From: an uncultured Planctomycetaceae bacterium
Lineage (GTDB): Bacteria > Planctomycetota > Planctomycetia > Pirellulales > UBA1268
DNA: 37,769 bases
Assembly (NCBI GenBank): GCA_903919035.1
Contig: CAIXGY010000016.1
Coordinates: 1-37,769 of the forward strand
Direction of reading: 5' to 3'
Positions within the stretch are counted from its first letter, which is position 1. Each line of letters begins with the position of its first letter. The translations under genes were made by a program, and so were the position numbers. Below are positions 27,609 to 37,136 of this stretch, in pieces. Under the pieces are notes generated by a model, which did not search any database, was not told the DNA's origin, and worked only from the letters and a program-made list of their open reading frames with translations.

Positions 27609-28913
27609 CTACCGCAGGACGGAGTCGGAGACGATGTGGCCGAAGAGCGTCTCGCGGCCGCGGAGCACGTAGAACTTGATCGGATTGAGGTGATCTTCGC
27701 CGGCCTTGTCGAGGATGTATGCCACGTTGTCGGGGGCGATCGTCTCCCACACGTGGAGGCCGACGAGGATGTCGCCCGCGCGGATGCCCTGCTCTGCGGC
27801 AGGCCCGCCGTCCCGCACCTCCGTCACGTCGAGCCCGCCGCGGTAGCGGGCCTGCAGCTTCTGCACCTTGGCCGCGGGCAGCGGCTGCAGTCGCACGCCG
27901 AGTTCCTGCCAGCACCGCTCCTCGATCGACATGTCGGAGCGGCGCATGGCCGCCAACGGCAGCGTCAGGCTCTCCTCGGCCCCGGCCCGCACCACCGTCA
28001 TCGAGATCGCGTCGCCGGCCTTGTGGCCGAGCAGGCCACGCTCGATGTCGAACGGCCGCGTGACCCGGACGTCACCGATCCGCGTGATCACGTCGCCGGC
28101 CCGCACGCCCACGCTCGCCGCCGGGCTCTCGCCGTGCACCGCCTCAACGACGGCGCCGGTGGCGTCGCCCCGTCGGGCCACGATGCCGTGCCAGGTGTGA
28201 TCCACCCGCTCGACGGACATGAGCCGGGTGACCACGTCCAGCACGTGGTCGATGGGCAAGGCGAAGCCGATGCCCTGCGCCCCGGCCCGCACGGCCACGT
28301 TGATGCCGATCACCTCGCCGTCGACGTTGAGCAGCGGGCCGCCGGAGTTACCGGGATTGATGCTGGCGTCGGTCTGGATCAGGTCGTCGTAGCGCTGCGT
28401 GCGGCTCACCTCGACGTCGCGGTGGAGCGCGGACACGATCCCCCGGGTCACGGTGTGCTCATACCCGTAGGCGTTGCCGAGCGCGAGGACGGTCTCTCCG
28501 ATCATGAGGTCGCTCGACGTGCCGAGCGTGATCACCGGCAGCGGCTCGGCGGTCGGAATCTTGATCACGGCCAGATCCGTGCGCGGGTCGTGCGACACGA
28601 GCGCAGCCGAGGTCGTGCGGCCGTCGGCGAGCGTGACCTCGATCCGGCGGACTCCCTCCACGACGTGGAAGTTGGTGACGACGTAGCCGCGCGGATCGAC
28701 GATGCAGCCGGTGCCCATGCCGTTGACCCGCCGTGCCTCGGCGCCGGCCTCGTCGTCGCCCACGACCTTCTGCCCGTGGATGTTGACCACGGCATCGCGC
28801 TGCGACTCGACCGCGAGAACGATGGCCGAGCGCCGCATCTCGGTGGCCGAGGCGGGAGCGGTCGCGGCGGCGCAGACGGCCACGAGCGACACGACAACCG
28901 ACGAAATCCGCAT
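27609..28913 (-). CDS. HtrA/Do-like trypsin-type serine protease with PDZ domains
   Basis: Signal peptide; TNFHVVEG / RTDLAVIKI / INPGNSGGPLLNVDG triad; PDZ-like ASVGVRAGDVITRIGDVRV and EQGIRAGDILVGL. Confidence 0.93.
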   Translation of the reverse strand: MRISSVVVSLVAVCAAATAPASATEMRRSAIVLAVESQRDAVVNIHGQKVVGDDEAGAEARRVNGMGTGCIVDPRGYVVTNFHVVEGVRRIEVTLADGRTTSAALVSHDPRTDLAVIKIPTAEPLPVITLGTSSDLMIGETVLALGNAYGYEHTVTRGIVSALHRDVEVSRTQRYDDLIQTDASINPGNSGGPLLNVDGEVIGINVAVRAGAQGIGFALPIDHVLDVVTRLMSVERVDHTWHGIVARRGDATGAVVEAVHGESPAASVGVRAGDVITRIGDVRVTRPFDIERGLLGHKAGDAISMTVVRAGAEESLTLPLAAMRRSDMSIEERCWQELGVRLQPLPAAKVQKLQARYRGGLDVTEVRDGGPAAEQGIRAGDILVGLHVWETIAPDNVAYILDKAGEDHLNPIKFYVLRGRETLFGHIVSDSVLR

Positions 28914-29110
28914 GGCGGACTGGCTCCCCCGGCGATGACCGGACCGACGGCGCTCCGCGGCCCTGGCTCGGGAGGGAAATCGGCCACCACCCCCGGGCCG
29001 GCCGCACGAGCGGCCTTTGCGTCGGCACATCCTGCCCAAACTCAAGCCCGCAGCCTGCGGAATCGGTGCGTGTGCCCCCGTCGCCGCGGGTTCGCCGGCT
29101 TCCGCTGGAA

Positions 29111-30337
29111 TCAGCCGGGGCCGGGCCGATCGGACCGTGCCTCCCGGGGCTCGGATCCCACGAGCGCGGGCAGCACCTGAAGCCCGAGAAACAAGACCAG
29201 GACCACGAGCACGAGCACCGGCCAGGCGTTGGCGATGGCCGTGCCGAACTCCCAGCCGATTTCCCGCGAGATTCCGGCCACGAGCGTGGCCACGACGACG
29301 AGAAGCAGCGCGAGGAGCACGAGACCGCATCCCAGCGACGCCATCGTGCCCTTGAAGGTGCCGAGTTCCGAAAACTCCTCGTGGTGCAGGTCGATCGCGC
29401 GGCCCCGCGCCAGGCTGCGGGGCACCGTTTCGGCGATCTCCAGGGCGCGGGCGGCGTCGGGCCAGACCGCCGGCGGCACGGCCGACGAGTCCGGCCGCGG
29501 GCGTTCCCCGAGCACGCATTCCAGGTGGTCGAGCAACGCGGCGCCGCGGTCGAACGGCGTAGGCTCCGCGAGAGGTGGCGTCGTCGTCCACGGCACCGGT
29601 TCCTCTGGAGCAAAGACCTCGATCGGCCCACGGGCGTGATGCAGCGTGATCCGCAATCCCTCGGGCCGACCGGCCGCCACCTGCCAGCGGGCCGGCACCT
29701 GGGCGGGGCCGGTGAGCCCGACGGCGAGCGTGGGCCATGCCGAGTCGGGGTCGCCGGCGCCGAGCGTGGCCACGCGGCCCGGATCACCGACCAGCACGCG
29801 GATGATGTCCGCGTCACGGGAGAGCGCCGCGAGCACGGCCTGCTTTGAGCGATCTGCGAGCGTCCGCTCCAGTCGGATGGATTCGAGCGGCCCGAGCGGT
29901 CCGGAGCCGGCGGCGGCGGCCTCGACCAGGCCCTTCAGGGCGGCGATCGTCGGATGCAGGCGATCGGGCAGGGCGGGCACGAGCCGCGCACCGGAGTCGC
30001 GGGCGATCATGTCGAGCTCGAACGCCCAGACCATCGAGAACTCGAGCGGCTGCGCGAGCACGAGCGGGCGACCCGACTGCACGAGCGTGCGGACGGCCTC
30101 GGCCCGGGCCGCATCCCAGCCGTCCGAGCCGACGAGCACGGCATCGCACACGGCGTCGTCCAGGAAGGACGTCCACGCCACGCGACCGGCCGACGGCACG
30201 GTCGTCGCATGGGCGGCGAGGATCGTCCATCCGCGGTCGCGGGCGGCAGCGGCGATCCGGGCAATCAGGGGGTCGTCGCCGAGCAGGCCGAGCGTTTTCG
30301 TGGAGCGGGTGGACATCCGGACCATTGTTCCCGCCAT
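29111..30337 (-). CDS. Hypothetical protein with two C-terminal TM segments
   Basis: KTLGLLGDDPLIARIAAAARDRGWTILAAHA N-terminus; C-terminal LGCGLVLLALLLVVVATLVAGI and AWPVLVLVVLVLFLGLQVLPALVG; exact start uncertain. Confidence 0.65.
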   Translation of the reverse strand: MAGTMVRMSTRSTKTLGLLGDDPLIARIAAAARDRGWTILAAHATTVPSAGRVAWTSFLDDAVCDAVLVGSDGWDAARAEAVRTLVQSGRPLVLAQPLEFSMVWAFELDMIARDSGARLVPALPDRLHPTIAALKGLVEAAAAGSGPLGPLESIRLERTLADRSKQAVLAALSRDADIIRVLVGDPGRVATLGAGDPDSAWPTLAVGLTGPAQVPARWQVAAGRPEGLRITLHHARGPIEVFAPEEPVPWTTTPPLAEPTPFDRGAALLDHLECVLGERPRPDSSAVPPAVWPDAARALEIAETVPRSLARGRAIDLHHEEFSELGTFKGTMASLGCGLVLLALLLVVVATLVAGISREIGWEFGTAIANAWPVLVLVVLVLFLGLQVLPALVGSEPREARSDRPGPG

Positions 30338-30404
30338 CGCCCCGGCCCGCCAGTGCGGGCGGGGGCTCCTGTGCTGCGGCTGGCCGGGACGCTATAGAAG
30401 AGTC

Positions 30405-31667
30405 ATGAATGCCACGGGCGGGCCTAGGGCCGAGGTGATCGCGATCGGCGACGAGCTGACCACCGGCGCGCGGCTCGACACCAACAGCCAATGGCTGTCG
30501 GCCGAACTCGCCGTGCTCGGGATCCCGGTGGCGTTTCACACCACCGCGCCCGACACGCTCGATTCCGGGCTCGAGGCCCTGCGGATTGCCGCGGGCCGGG
30601 CCGACATCGTCGTGGCCACCGGCGGCCTCGGGCCGACGGCCGACGATCTCACCCGCGACGTCCTGGCCGGGCTGGCGGGCGCGCCGCTCGACCTCGATGC
30701 GGCGTCGCTCGCGGCCGTCGAGAGCCGTTTCGCGCGGCGAAACGCGCCGATGCCGGAGTCGAACCGGCGGCAGGCGCTGTTTCCGCGGGGCAGCCGGATC
30801 ATTCCGAATCCCGACGGCACCGCGCCGGGCATCGATCTCGACGTCACAGGGCCCAGCGGCCGGCGCTGCCGCGTGTTCGCCCTCCCGGGCGTGCCCGGGG
30901 AGATGAAGACGATGTGGCGCGAGACCGTGGCGCCGGCGCTCGCCGGGCTCGTGCCTGGTGGGGCGACGATCGTCCAGCGGCGGATCAAGTGTTTCGGCGC
31001 AGGTGAGAGCGCGATCGAGGCGCTGCTCCCCGACCTGATTCGCCGCGGTCGCGAGCCGTGCGTGGGCATCACGGCGCACGAGGCGACGATCACGCTGCGG
31101 ATCACGGCCCGGGGCCGCGACGAGGCCGCCTGTCGGGCGGCGATCGCCGCCGACGAGGCGACGATCCGCGGCTGCCTCGGCCCGCTGGTCTACGGCGTCG
31201 AGGACGACGAGGTGGAGGACGCGGCGGTGCGGGCCGTGTCGGCGGCCGGGCTGACCCTCGGTTCCGCGGAGATCGGCACCGAGGGACGCGTGGCCGCCCT
31301 GCTCGCGCGGGCACGGGGCCGGCTGCTCGACGCCGGTGTCGCCGTGCGTGGTGGGCTCGTGCTCTCTGCCGCGGGCTCGACCGCCGGGCCGGATGCGGCC
31401 CAATCGCTCGCGGACCGCGCCCGCCGCGAGTGTGTGACCACCCTGGGCCTCGGCGTGGGCGGGCCGCGGCCTGGAGCTGAAGGTCGCACGGTGATCGACG
31501 TGGCCCTGTCGGGTCTGACAGACCGTGGAGGGCGGCCGGCCGTGGTCCGTCTCGAGCACGTGCTCGGCGGCGGTCCTGATCTGGCGGGTTCGCGGGCCGC
31601 GAAGTCGGCGATCGATCTTGTCCGCAGGTCGCTCGCGGAGTTGGGCGGAGACGGAGCCGCGACATGA
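30405..31667 (+). CDS. cinA: CinA family protein (MoaB/Mog-like domain intact, C-terminal domain diverged)
   Basis: EVIAIGDELTTGARLDTNSQWLSAEL; VVATGGLGPTADDLTRD; ALPGVPGEMKTMW. Confidence 0.88.
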   Translation: MNATGGPRAEVIAIGDELTTGARLDTNSQWLSAELAVLGIPVAFHTTAPDTLDSGLEALRIAAGRADIVVATGGLGPTADDLTRDVLAGLAGAPLDLDAASLAAVESRFARRNAPMPESNRRQALFPRGSRIIPNPDGTAPGIDLDVTGPSGRRCRVFALPGVPGEMKTMWRETVAPALAGLVPGGATIVQRRIKCFGAGESAIEALLPDLIRRGREPCVGITAHEATITLRITARGRDEAACRAAIAADEATIRGCLGPLVYGVEDDEVEDAAVRAVSAAGLTLGSAEIGTEGRVAALLARARGRLLDAGVAVRGGLVLSAAGSTAGPDAAQSLADRARRECVTTLGLGVGGPRPGAEGRTVIDVALSGLTDRGGRPAVVRLEHVLGGGPDLAGSRAAKSAIDLVRRSLAELGGDGAAT

Positions 31668-32767
31668 GCGGTCGGAACTCGGATCGCGCGACGTCGTCGG
31701 CCAATTGGCGGACACTGCTTTTGTTCGCGGGCTTCGTCGCGCTCGTGACCCTGATCGCCTGGCCGTCGTTCATCGGCCGCCTGCACTACGCGCGGACGCG
31801 GGCCGAGTTGCGGGCCATCCGCGATGCCGCGTCGGTGGCCGAGTTGAGTTCGGTCGGCAAGCTGTTCACGACCCTGGCCCGGATCATCGGGCCCACCGTG
31901 GTCAACGTCACATCGCGAAGGCCCGTCTCGGTCGCCGAGGAGAAGGCAGTGGTCGAAGGCATCGACGAGTCGGCGGGCTCCGGCCTCGTGATCGGGGGGG
32001 ACGGTGTGATCGTGACCAACTATCACGTCGTTGCCCGCGCCGAGCAGACCATGGTGACGCTCGCCGACGGACGGCGGCTGCCCGCCGAACTGGTCGGCGC
32101 CGATCCGGCGACCGACCTTGCGGTGCTGCGGGTCGACGCCATGGACCTGCCGACCGCCACCTGGGGCGACAGCGACGGTATGGAGGTCGGCGAGATGGTC
32201 TGGGCGCTCGGCAACCCCTTCCGGCTCGATCGCACACTCACCTACGGGATCGTGAGCGCCGTCGGGCGGCGGGGAGTGCTGGAGAGCCCCTACCAGGAAT
32301 TCCTCCAGACCGATGCGGCGATCAACCCGGGCAACTCGGGCGGCCCGCTCGTCGATGTGCACGGCCGCGTGATCGGCATCACGACGGCCATGGTGGGCCG
32401 CGACTACACCGGGATCGGTTTCGCGATCCCGAGCAACACCGTCCGTCAGGTGTGCGATGCGATCCTCGCCCAACGCGAGCCGGATCGCGGGTATTTGGGT
32501 GTGTCCCTCCTGGCGACCTGGGCCGCCGGTGGCGGAGCCGGGGCGGAGGTCACGGCCGTGGAGGCCGGCTCGCCCGCGGCCCAGGCGGGTGTCGCGGTGG
32601 GCGACGTGATCGTCGGATTCGCCGGTCAGGACATCGACGGCCCGGCAGAGTTTTTGCTTCACGAGACCCGCGCGGCCGTGGGCGAGACCCGACCGCTCGA
32701 GGTGCGCCGAGACGGGGAGCGGATCACGCTCGACGTCCTCGTGGGCAGGCGGCCGCGTGATCGGTAG
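31664..32767 (+). CDS. Trypsin-like serine protease with PDZ domain (HtrA/DegS-like), membrane-anchored
   Basis: N-terminal TM; TNYHVVARA / ATDLAVLRV / INPGNSGGPLVDVHG; AQAGVAVGDVIVGFAGQDI. Confidence 0.93.
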   Translation: MSGRNSDRATSSANWRTLLLFAGFVALVTLIAWPSFIGRLHYARTRAELRAIRDAASVAELSSVGKLFTTLARIIGPTVVNVTSRRPVSVAEEKAVVEGIDESAGSGLVIGGDGVIVTNYHVVARAEQTMVTLADGRRLPAELVGADPATDLAVLRVDAMDLPTATWGDSDGMEVGEMVWALGNPFRLDRTLTYGIVSAVGRRGVLESPYQEFLQTDAAINPGNSGGPLVDVHGRVIGITTAMVGRDYTGIGFAIPSNTVRQVCDAILAQREPDRGYLGVSLLATWAAGGGAGAEVTAVEAGSPAAQAGVAVGDVIVGFAGQDIDGPAEFLLHETRAAVGETRPLEVRRDGERITLDVLVGRRPRDR

Positions 32768-32894
32768 CCTGCGATTCCGCCGCGGATTCGGTGGCCGGCC
32801 GCTGGCGGCCGCACGCCGGCCGCGATACCATCCCGGTGTCAAATGCACACGCCCGCGGGGCGTGGATCAGTCAGCCAGCTCCGGGGCCAGCCAG

Positions 32895-33251
32895 ATGGAA
32901 GCCTTCCGCAGAATCCAGACCGGCAAGAAGGGCGATATCCACATGGTCGCCTTCAAGGACTCGAAGATTCTCGACGACGCCGTGCTCGACGCGATCCGGC
33001 AGGAGATCACCACGCTCATCGGCAAGGCCTCGGGCCCCGACGTGCTGCTCGACTTCGCCAACGTCGAGTTCATGTCGAGCGCCATGCTCGGGCTCCTCGG
33101 CCAGCTCCACCGCAAGATTTCCGGCGGCCATGGCCGGCTGAAGATGTGCGGGATCCGGCCCGAGATCATGCAGGTCTTCAAGCTCACGAGCCTCGACAAG
33201 CTGTTCAGCATCCACAAGGACGCGCCGGCCGCCCTGGCGACGTTCACCTGA
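32895..33251 (+). CDS. STAS-domain anti-anti-sigma-factor-like protein
   Basis: GPDVLLDFANVEFMSSAMLGLLGQLHRKI; LKMCGIRPEIMQVFKLTSLDKLFSIH. Confidence 0.9.
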   Translation: MEAFRRIQTGKKGDIHMVAFKDSKILDDAVLDAIRQEITTLIGKASGPDVLLDFANVEFMSSAMLGLLGQLHRKISGGHGRLKMCGIRPEIMQVFKLTSLDKLFSIHKDAPAALATFT

Positions 33252-33262
33252 CGGCGGGACGC

Positions 33263-34681
33263 ATGTTGGACCAGACCGCGGCCGCGGCGCCCTCCGGCGC
33301 CGGCATCGACGTGGTGATCGCCGAGGACAGCCGCATCCAGGCGAAGATGCTGGAGCGCCGCCTCGTCGAGGCCGGCCACCGGGTGCGGTGGGGCGAGAAC
33401 GGGGCCAAGGCGCTGGCGCTCGTCCGCGAGCGGCGGCCCGACATCGTCGTTTCCGACATCGAGATGCCGGAGATGACCGGCTACGAGTTCTGCAAGGCCG
33501 TGAAGGGAGATCCGGCGTTGCGGACCATCCCGTTCATTCTGCTCTCCACGCTCTCCGACCCGATCGACATCATCCGCGGGCTCGACGCGGGGGCCGACAA
33601 CTACGTCACGAAGCCCTACGAGCCCGACTTCCTCCTCGGCCGGATGCGGTCGCTGTTGGCCACGCCGCTGGCCGACGTGCAGGACGCGGCCGCCACGCTC
33701 GAGGTGTCGCTGGCGGGCCAGACCTTCCGCGTGCAGGCAGGCCGCCAGCAGGTGCTCAATCTGCTCGTCTCGACCTTCGAGAACGCGGTCGCCAAGAACC
33801 AGGAGCTCGTCGTCGCCAACCAGGAACTGTCGGTGGCCCGCGATAGCCTGGAGAAATCGAACCACGAGCTCGTCGGGCTGAATGCGGAGATCAGCCGCCG
33901 CAACGCGCAGATGGTCCGCGACCTGGAGGCGGCGGCGAAGGTGCAGCGGTCGCTGCTGCCGGCGGCCGACGCGGAACTGCCGGCGGCGCAGGTCGCGTGG
34001 CGCTACGTGCCCTGCGCCGACCTCGCCGGCGACTTCCTCAACGTCTTCCCACTCGACGCGGAGCATGCGGGCCTGTTCGTCGTCGACGTCAGCGGCCACG
34101 GGGTGCCGTCGTCGCTGATGGCCGTCACGGTGGGCCGGTTCCTCGTGCCGAAGGTGTCGGAGTCGTCGCTGCTCGTGCGGCAGGCGGCCGACGGGGGCGT
34201 GAGCATCGTGGCCCCGGCCGACGTGGCCACGCAGCTCAACCGGCTCTTCCAGGCCGACGAGTTCTCGGGGCTGTATTTCACGATGCTCTACGGCGTGCTG
34301 CACCTGCCCACGGGGCGTCTCGACTACGTCTCGGGCGGGCATCCCGCGCTCGTGCGGGTGCCGGCCGCGGGGGGCGACGTGGAGCATCACGGCGCCGAGG
34401 GCTTTCCGATCGCGTTCGTGCCTGATGTGGGCTACGAGCAGAAGACGCTGCAACTCGCGCCGGGCGACCGCATCTATCTCTATTCCGACGGTGTTCCCGA
34501 GGCGATGGACGCGGAGCGGCAGCCGTTCGGCGAGGATCGCATGAACGACTGCCTGCGCGCATCACGCGGCCGGCCGCTCGACGAGAGCGTGGCGGCGTTG
34601 CTCACCGCGGTCGAGGAATGGTGCAAGCCCGCCGGCCCGCTGGACGACGTGACGATCCTCGGCCTCGAGTGGCGTCCGTAA
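33263..34681 (+). CDS. REC + SpoIIE/PP2C-type serine phosphatase
   Basis: VVIAEDSRIQAKMLERRL; DIVVSDIEMPEMTGYEF; AAAKVQRSLLP; DLAGDFLNVF; GLFVVDVSGHGVPSSLMAVTV. Confidence 0.93.
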   Translation: MLDQTAAAAPSGAGIDVVIAEDSRIQAKMLERRLVEAGHRVRWGENGAKALALVRERRPDIVVSDIEMPEMTGYEFCKAVKGDPALRTIPFILLSTLSDPIDIIRGLDAGADNYVTKPYEPDFLLGRMRSLLATPLADVQDAAATLEVSLAGQTFRVQAGRQQVLNLLVSTFENAVAKNQELVVANQELSVARDSLEKSNHELVGLNAEISRRNAQMVRDLEAAAKVQRSLLPAADAELPAAQVAWRYVPCADLAGDFLNVFPLDAEHAGLFVVDVSGHGVPSSLMAVTVGRFLVPKVSESSLLVRQAADGGVSIVAPADVATQLNRLFQADEFSGLYFTMLYGVLHLPTGRLDYVSGGHPALVRVPAAGGDVEHHGAEGFPIAFVPDVGYEQKTLQLAPGDRIYLYSDGVPEAMDAERQPFGEDRMNDCLRASRGRPLDESVAALLTAVEEWCKPAGPLDDVTILGLEWRP

Positions 34682-34690
34682 TACGGCTCG

Positions 34691-34787
34691 CATGTGATCC
34701 TCGCGCGTCCCCGCGCCTGTCCCGGCGTCGGAGCTGCCCGTGCCGTCTCGCGCGGACGTTCGCGAAGGGCGTCGTGCGTGAGCCGGA
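34691..34787 (+). repeat. Dispersed intergenic repeat, copy A
   Basis: 31-bp core 34735-34765 (tgcccgtgccgtctcgcgcggacgttcgcga) identical to the reverse complement of 13104-13134. Confidence 0.75.
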
Positions 34788-35612
34788 TTACCGTGGCCGC
34801 GGGCGGTAGTGGCAGGAGCCGCCGTCGGCGACCCGCTCCCAGTCGTCACTCACGCCGATGAGGGTCTCCGCGCCGCCCAGGAACAGCGCGCCGTCAGGCC
34901 GCAGCACGCGGCGCACTTTCGCCACCAAGGCCGTCCGCGTGAGCGGGTCGAAATACAGCATCACGTTCCGCAGGAAGACGATGTCGCAGGGGGGCCAGGC
35001 CGGCCAATCGGCGTTGAGATTGAGCTGCCGGAACTCGACGAGCTGGCGGATCTCGTGCGTCACGCTCCAGCGGCCCTGGAGTTGGCGGAAATACTTTTGC
35101 AGCAGGTGCGGCGGAACGCCGCGGGCGATCTCCAGGCCGCTGAAGACGCCCTCGCGGGCCCGGGCCAGCACGACGTCGGAAAAGTCGGTGGCCAGGATGC
35201 GGATCTTCCAGGCGGCCACGAGGTCGCGGAAGTGCTCGTGAAGCACCATCGCGATGCTGTAGGGTTCCTGGCCGGTCGAGCAGGCCGCCGACCAGATCAC
35301 GAGCGACCGCTCGCGGGTCCGGCTGACGGCGAGTTCCGCGATCACCCGCCGTAGGGCCTCGAAGGGGGCCTGGTCGCGGAAGAACGAGGTCTCGTGGGTC
35401 ATCATCGCGCAGAGCACGTCGCGCTCCAGCGACGGGTCGTCGCCGGAGCGGACACGGTCGAGGAGCGTCTCGATGGACGGGAGGCGTCGCTGGCGCACGA
35501 TGGGCAGGAGGCGGGCCGTGACGAGATAGTGCTTCGTGCCGTCGATGCAGACGCCGGTGCGCCGCTTGAGGAGGCCGCACAGGAAGGCGAACTGCGGTTC
35601 GGCGACGTGCAT
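34788..35612 (-). CDS. cheR: CheR-type chemotaxis protein-glutamate O-methyltransferase
   Basis: MMTHETSFFRDQAPFEAL; IWSAACSTGQEPYSIAM; ILATDFSDVVLARAREGVFS; DIVFLRNVMLYFDPLTR. Confidence 0.93.
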   Translation of the reverse strand: MHVAEPQFAFLCGLLKRRTGVCIDGTKHYLVTARLLPIVRQRRLPSIETLLDRVRSGDDPSLERDVLCAMMTHETSFFRDQAPFEALRRVIAELAVSRTRERSLVIWSAACSTGQEPYSIAMVLHEHFRDLVAAWKIRILATDFSDVVLARAREGVFSGLEIARGVPPHLLQKYFRQLQGRWSVTHEIRQLVEFRQLNLNADWPAWPPCDIVFLRNVMLYFDPLTRTALVAKVRRVLRPDGALFLGGAETLIGVSDDWERVADGGSCHYRPRPR

Positions 35613-35632
35613 CGGGGCTCGCTCGGGCGACG

Positions 35633-37084
35633 TCAGCCGCCGCGCCTCGTCAGGCGCAGCGAGATCTCCGTGCCGATCTGGCCCAGTGGCAGCACCGCGT
35701 CGGCGAGCCCGGCCCGCACCACCTCGCCCGGCATGCCCCAGACGACGCTCGTGAACTCGTCCTGGGCGACGACGGCGCCGCCCGCATCGACGAGGGCCCG
35801 GCTGCCGGCGAGCCCGTCGCGGCCCATGCCGGTGAGCACCACGCCGAGCGTGCCGCCGCCCCAGACCCGCGCGGCGGAGCGGAAGAGCACGTCGGCCGCC
35901 GGCCGGCAGGAGTTTTCCGGCGACGCGTCGGTGAGGCGGGCCCGGGGATTCGCCGCGTCGCCCGCAATCTCGAGGTGCCGGCCGCCCGGGGCGAGCACCA
36001 CCGTGCCGCGGTCGAGCCGCATGCCGTCTGTCGCTTCCACGACCCGCACCCCGCAGAGTTTCGTGAGGCTGCCGGCGAGCTGCGTCGTGAAGAAGGCAGG
36101 CATGTGCTGCACGATGACGATGGGCACGGGTGCGCCCGGTGCACACGCCGGAAGAACCTCGGCGAGGGCCGTCGGCCCGCCGGTCGAGACCGCGACCACC
36201 ACGCCACGAACCGGTTCACGCCGCGCGAAGGCGGGCGGCCGGCGGACGACGGGGCTCGAGGGCTCGGCCGGAGCGGGCGCCGGTCCGCCGCCGGATGCGG
36301 CGAGGGCCCGGATCCGCGAAACCACGTCAGTGCGGATCCGCTCCTTGACCGCGGTCGGATCGAGCCCCGCGGGCTTCGCCACGTAATCGTTCGCTCCGGC
36401 GAGCAGCGCTTCCACGGTCGCCTTCGCGCCACGCTCGGTGAGGCTCGAGAACATGAGGACAGGCAGTTGGGGATGCCGCCGCCGTATCTCCCGCAGCGCC
36501 TCGAGACCGTCCATGACCGGCATCTCGACGTCCAGCAGCACGATGTCGGGCAGGTCGCGGGCCAGCGCCTCGAGGCAGGCCCTGCCGTTGACGGCGGTAC
36601 CGGAGACCTCGATACCGGGTTCGGCGTCGAGCGCGGCGGCGAGGATGCCGCGGATGGTCAGCGAGTCGTCGCAGACGAGCACCCGGATCGGCCGGGTGGC
36701 CGCGGCCACATCGGCCGCACTGCAGACCTTCAGTTCGACGAGCTTCCGCACGAGCGCCGCCGGCGTGAACGGCTTGGCGAGGTAGCCATCGACGCCGGTG
36801 GAGAGAGCCTCGGCTACCCGGTCGCGGGCGTGCTCGGTCGAGATCATCAGGAGTGGCAGGTCGCGATGCGGCCCCGCGGCCCGCAGCCGGCGGACGAGCT
36901 CCAGCCCGTCCATCACCGGCATGTGCCAGTTGACCGTGACGAGATCGGGCCGTCCGCCCGACTCGAGCGCGGCCAGGGCCTCCTCCCCGTTGGCCGCCTC
37001 AACGCAGTCGAACCGCAGGCCACGCAGCGTCCGGGCGACGATGCTCCGCACCGGCTTCGAGTCGTCGACGATCAACGCCCGCAT
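35633..37084 (-). CDS. cheB: REC-REC-CheB fusion (chemotaxis glutamate methylesterase)
   Basis: Two receiver modules (MRALIVDDSKPVRS..., IRVLVCDDSLTIRG...), then AVSTGGPTALAEVL, IVIVQHMPAFFT, VLTGMGRDG. Confidence 0.93.
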   Translation of the reverse strand: MRALIVDDSKPVRSIVARTLRGLRFDCVEAANGEEALAALESGGRPDLVTVNWHMPVMDGLELVRRLRAAGPHRDLPLLMISTEHARDRVAEALSTGVDGYLAKPFTPAALVRKLVELKVCSAADVAAATRPIRVLVCDDSLTIRGILAAALDAEPGIEVSGTAVNGRACLEALARDLPDIVLLDVEMPVMDGLEALREIRRRHPQLPVLMFSSLTERGAKATVEALLAGANDYVAKPAGLDPTAVKERIRTDVVSRIRALAASGGGPAPAPAEPSSPVVRRPPAFARREPVRGVVVAVSTGGPTALAEVLPACAPGAPVPIVIVQHMPAFFTTQLAGSLTKLCGVRVVEATDGMRLDRGTVVLAPGGRHLEIAGDAANPRARLTDASPENSCRPAADVLFRSAARVWGGGTLGVVLTGMGRDGLAGSRALVDAGGAVVAQDEFTSVVWGMPGEVVRAGLADAVLPLGQIGTEISLRLTRRGG

Positions 37085-37136
37085 GGACCCCGGCCTCCGT
37101 GTCGCCCGCCGTCGGCAAGCCTAGCAGACGCCCGGT

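Noticed and set aside
28981-29110. Fourth copy of the dispersed repeat (gtgcccccgtcgccgcgggttcgccggcttcc)
   Set aside because: Similarity to the core is weak and gapped; not distinguishable from GC-rich background by eye.
26625-29180. 851-aa plus-strand ORF
   Set aside because: Antisense to thiL and the HtrA-type protease, both with clear motifs; low-complexity Arg/Gly/His/Asp composition typical of GC-rich antisense frames.
32867-34453. 528-aa minus-strand ORF
   Set aside because: Antisense to STAS and PP2C genes with strong domain motifs.
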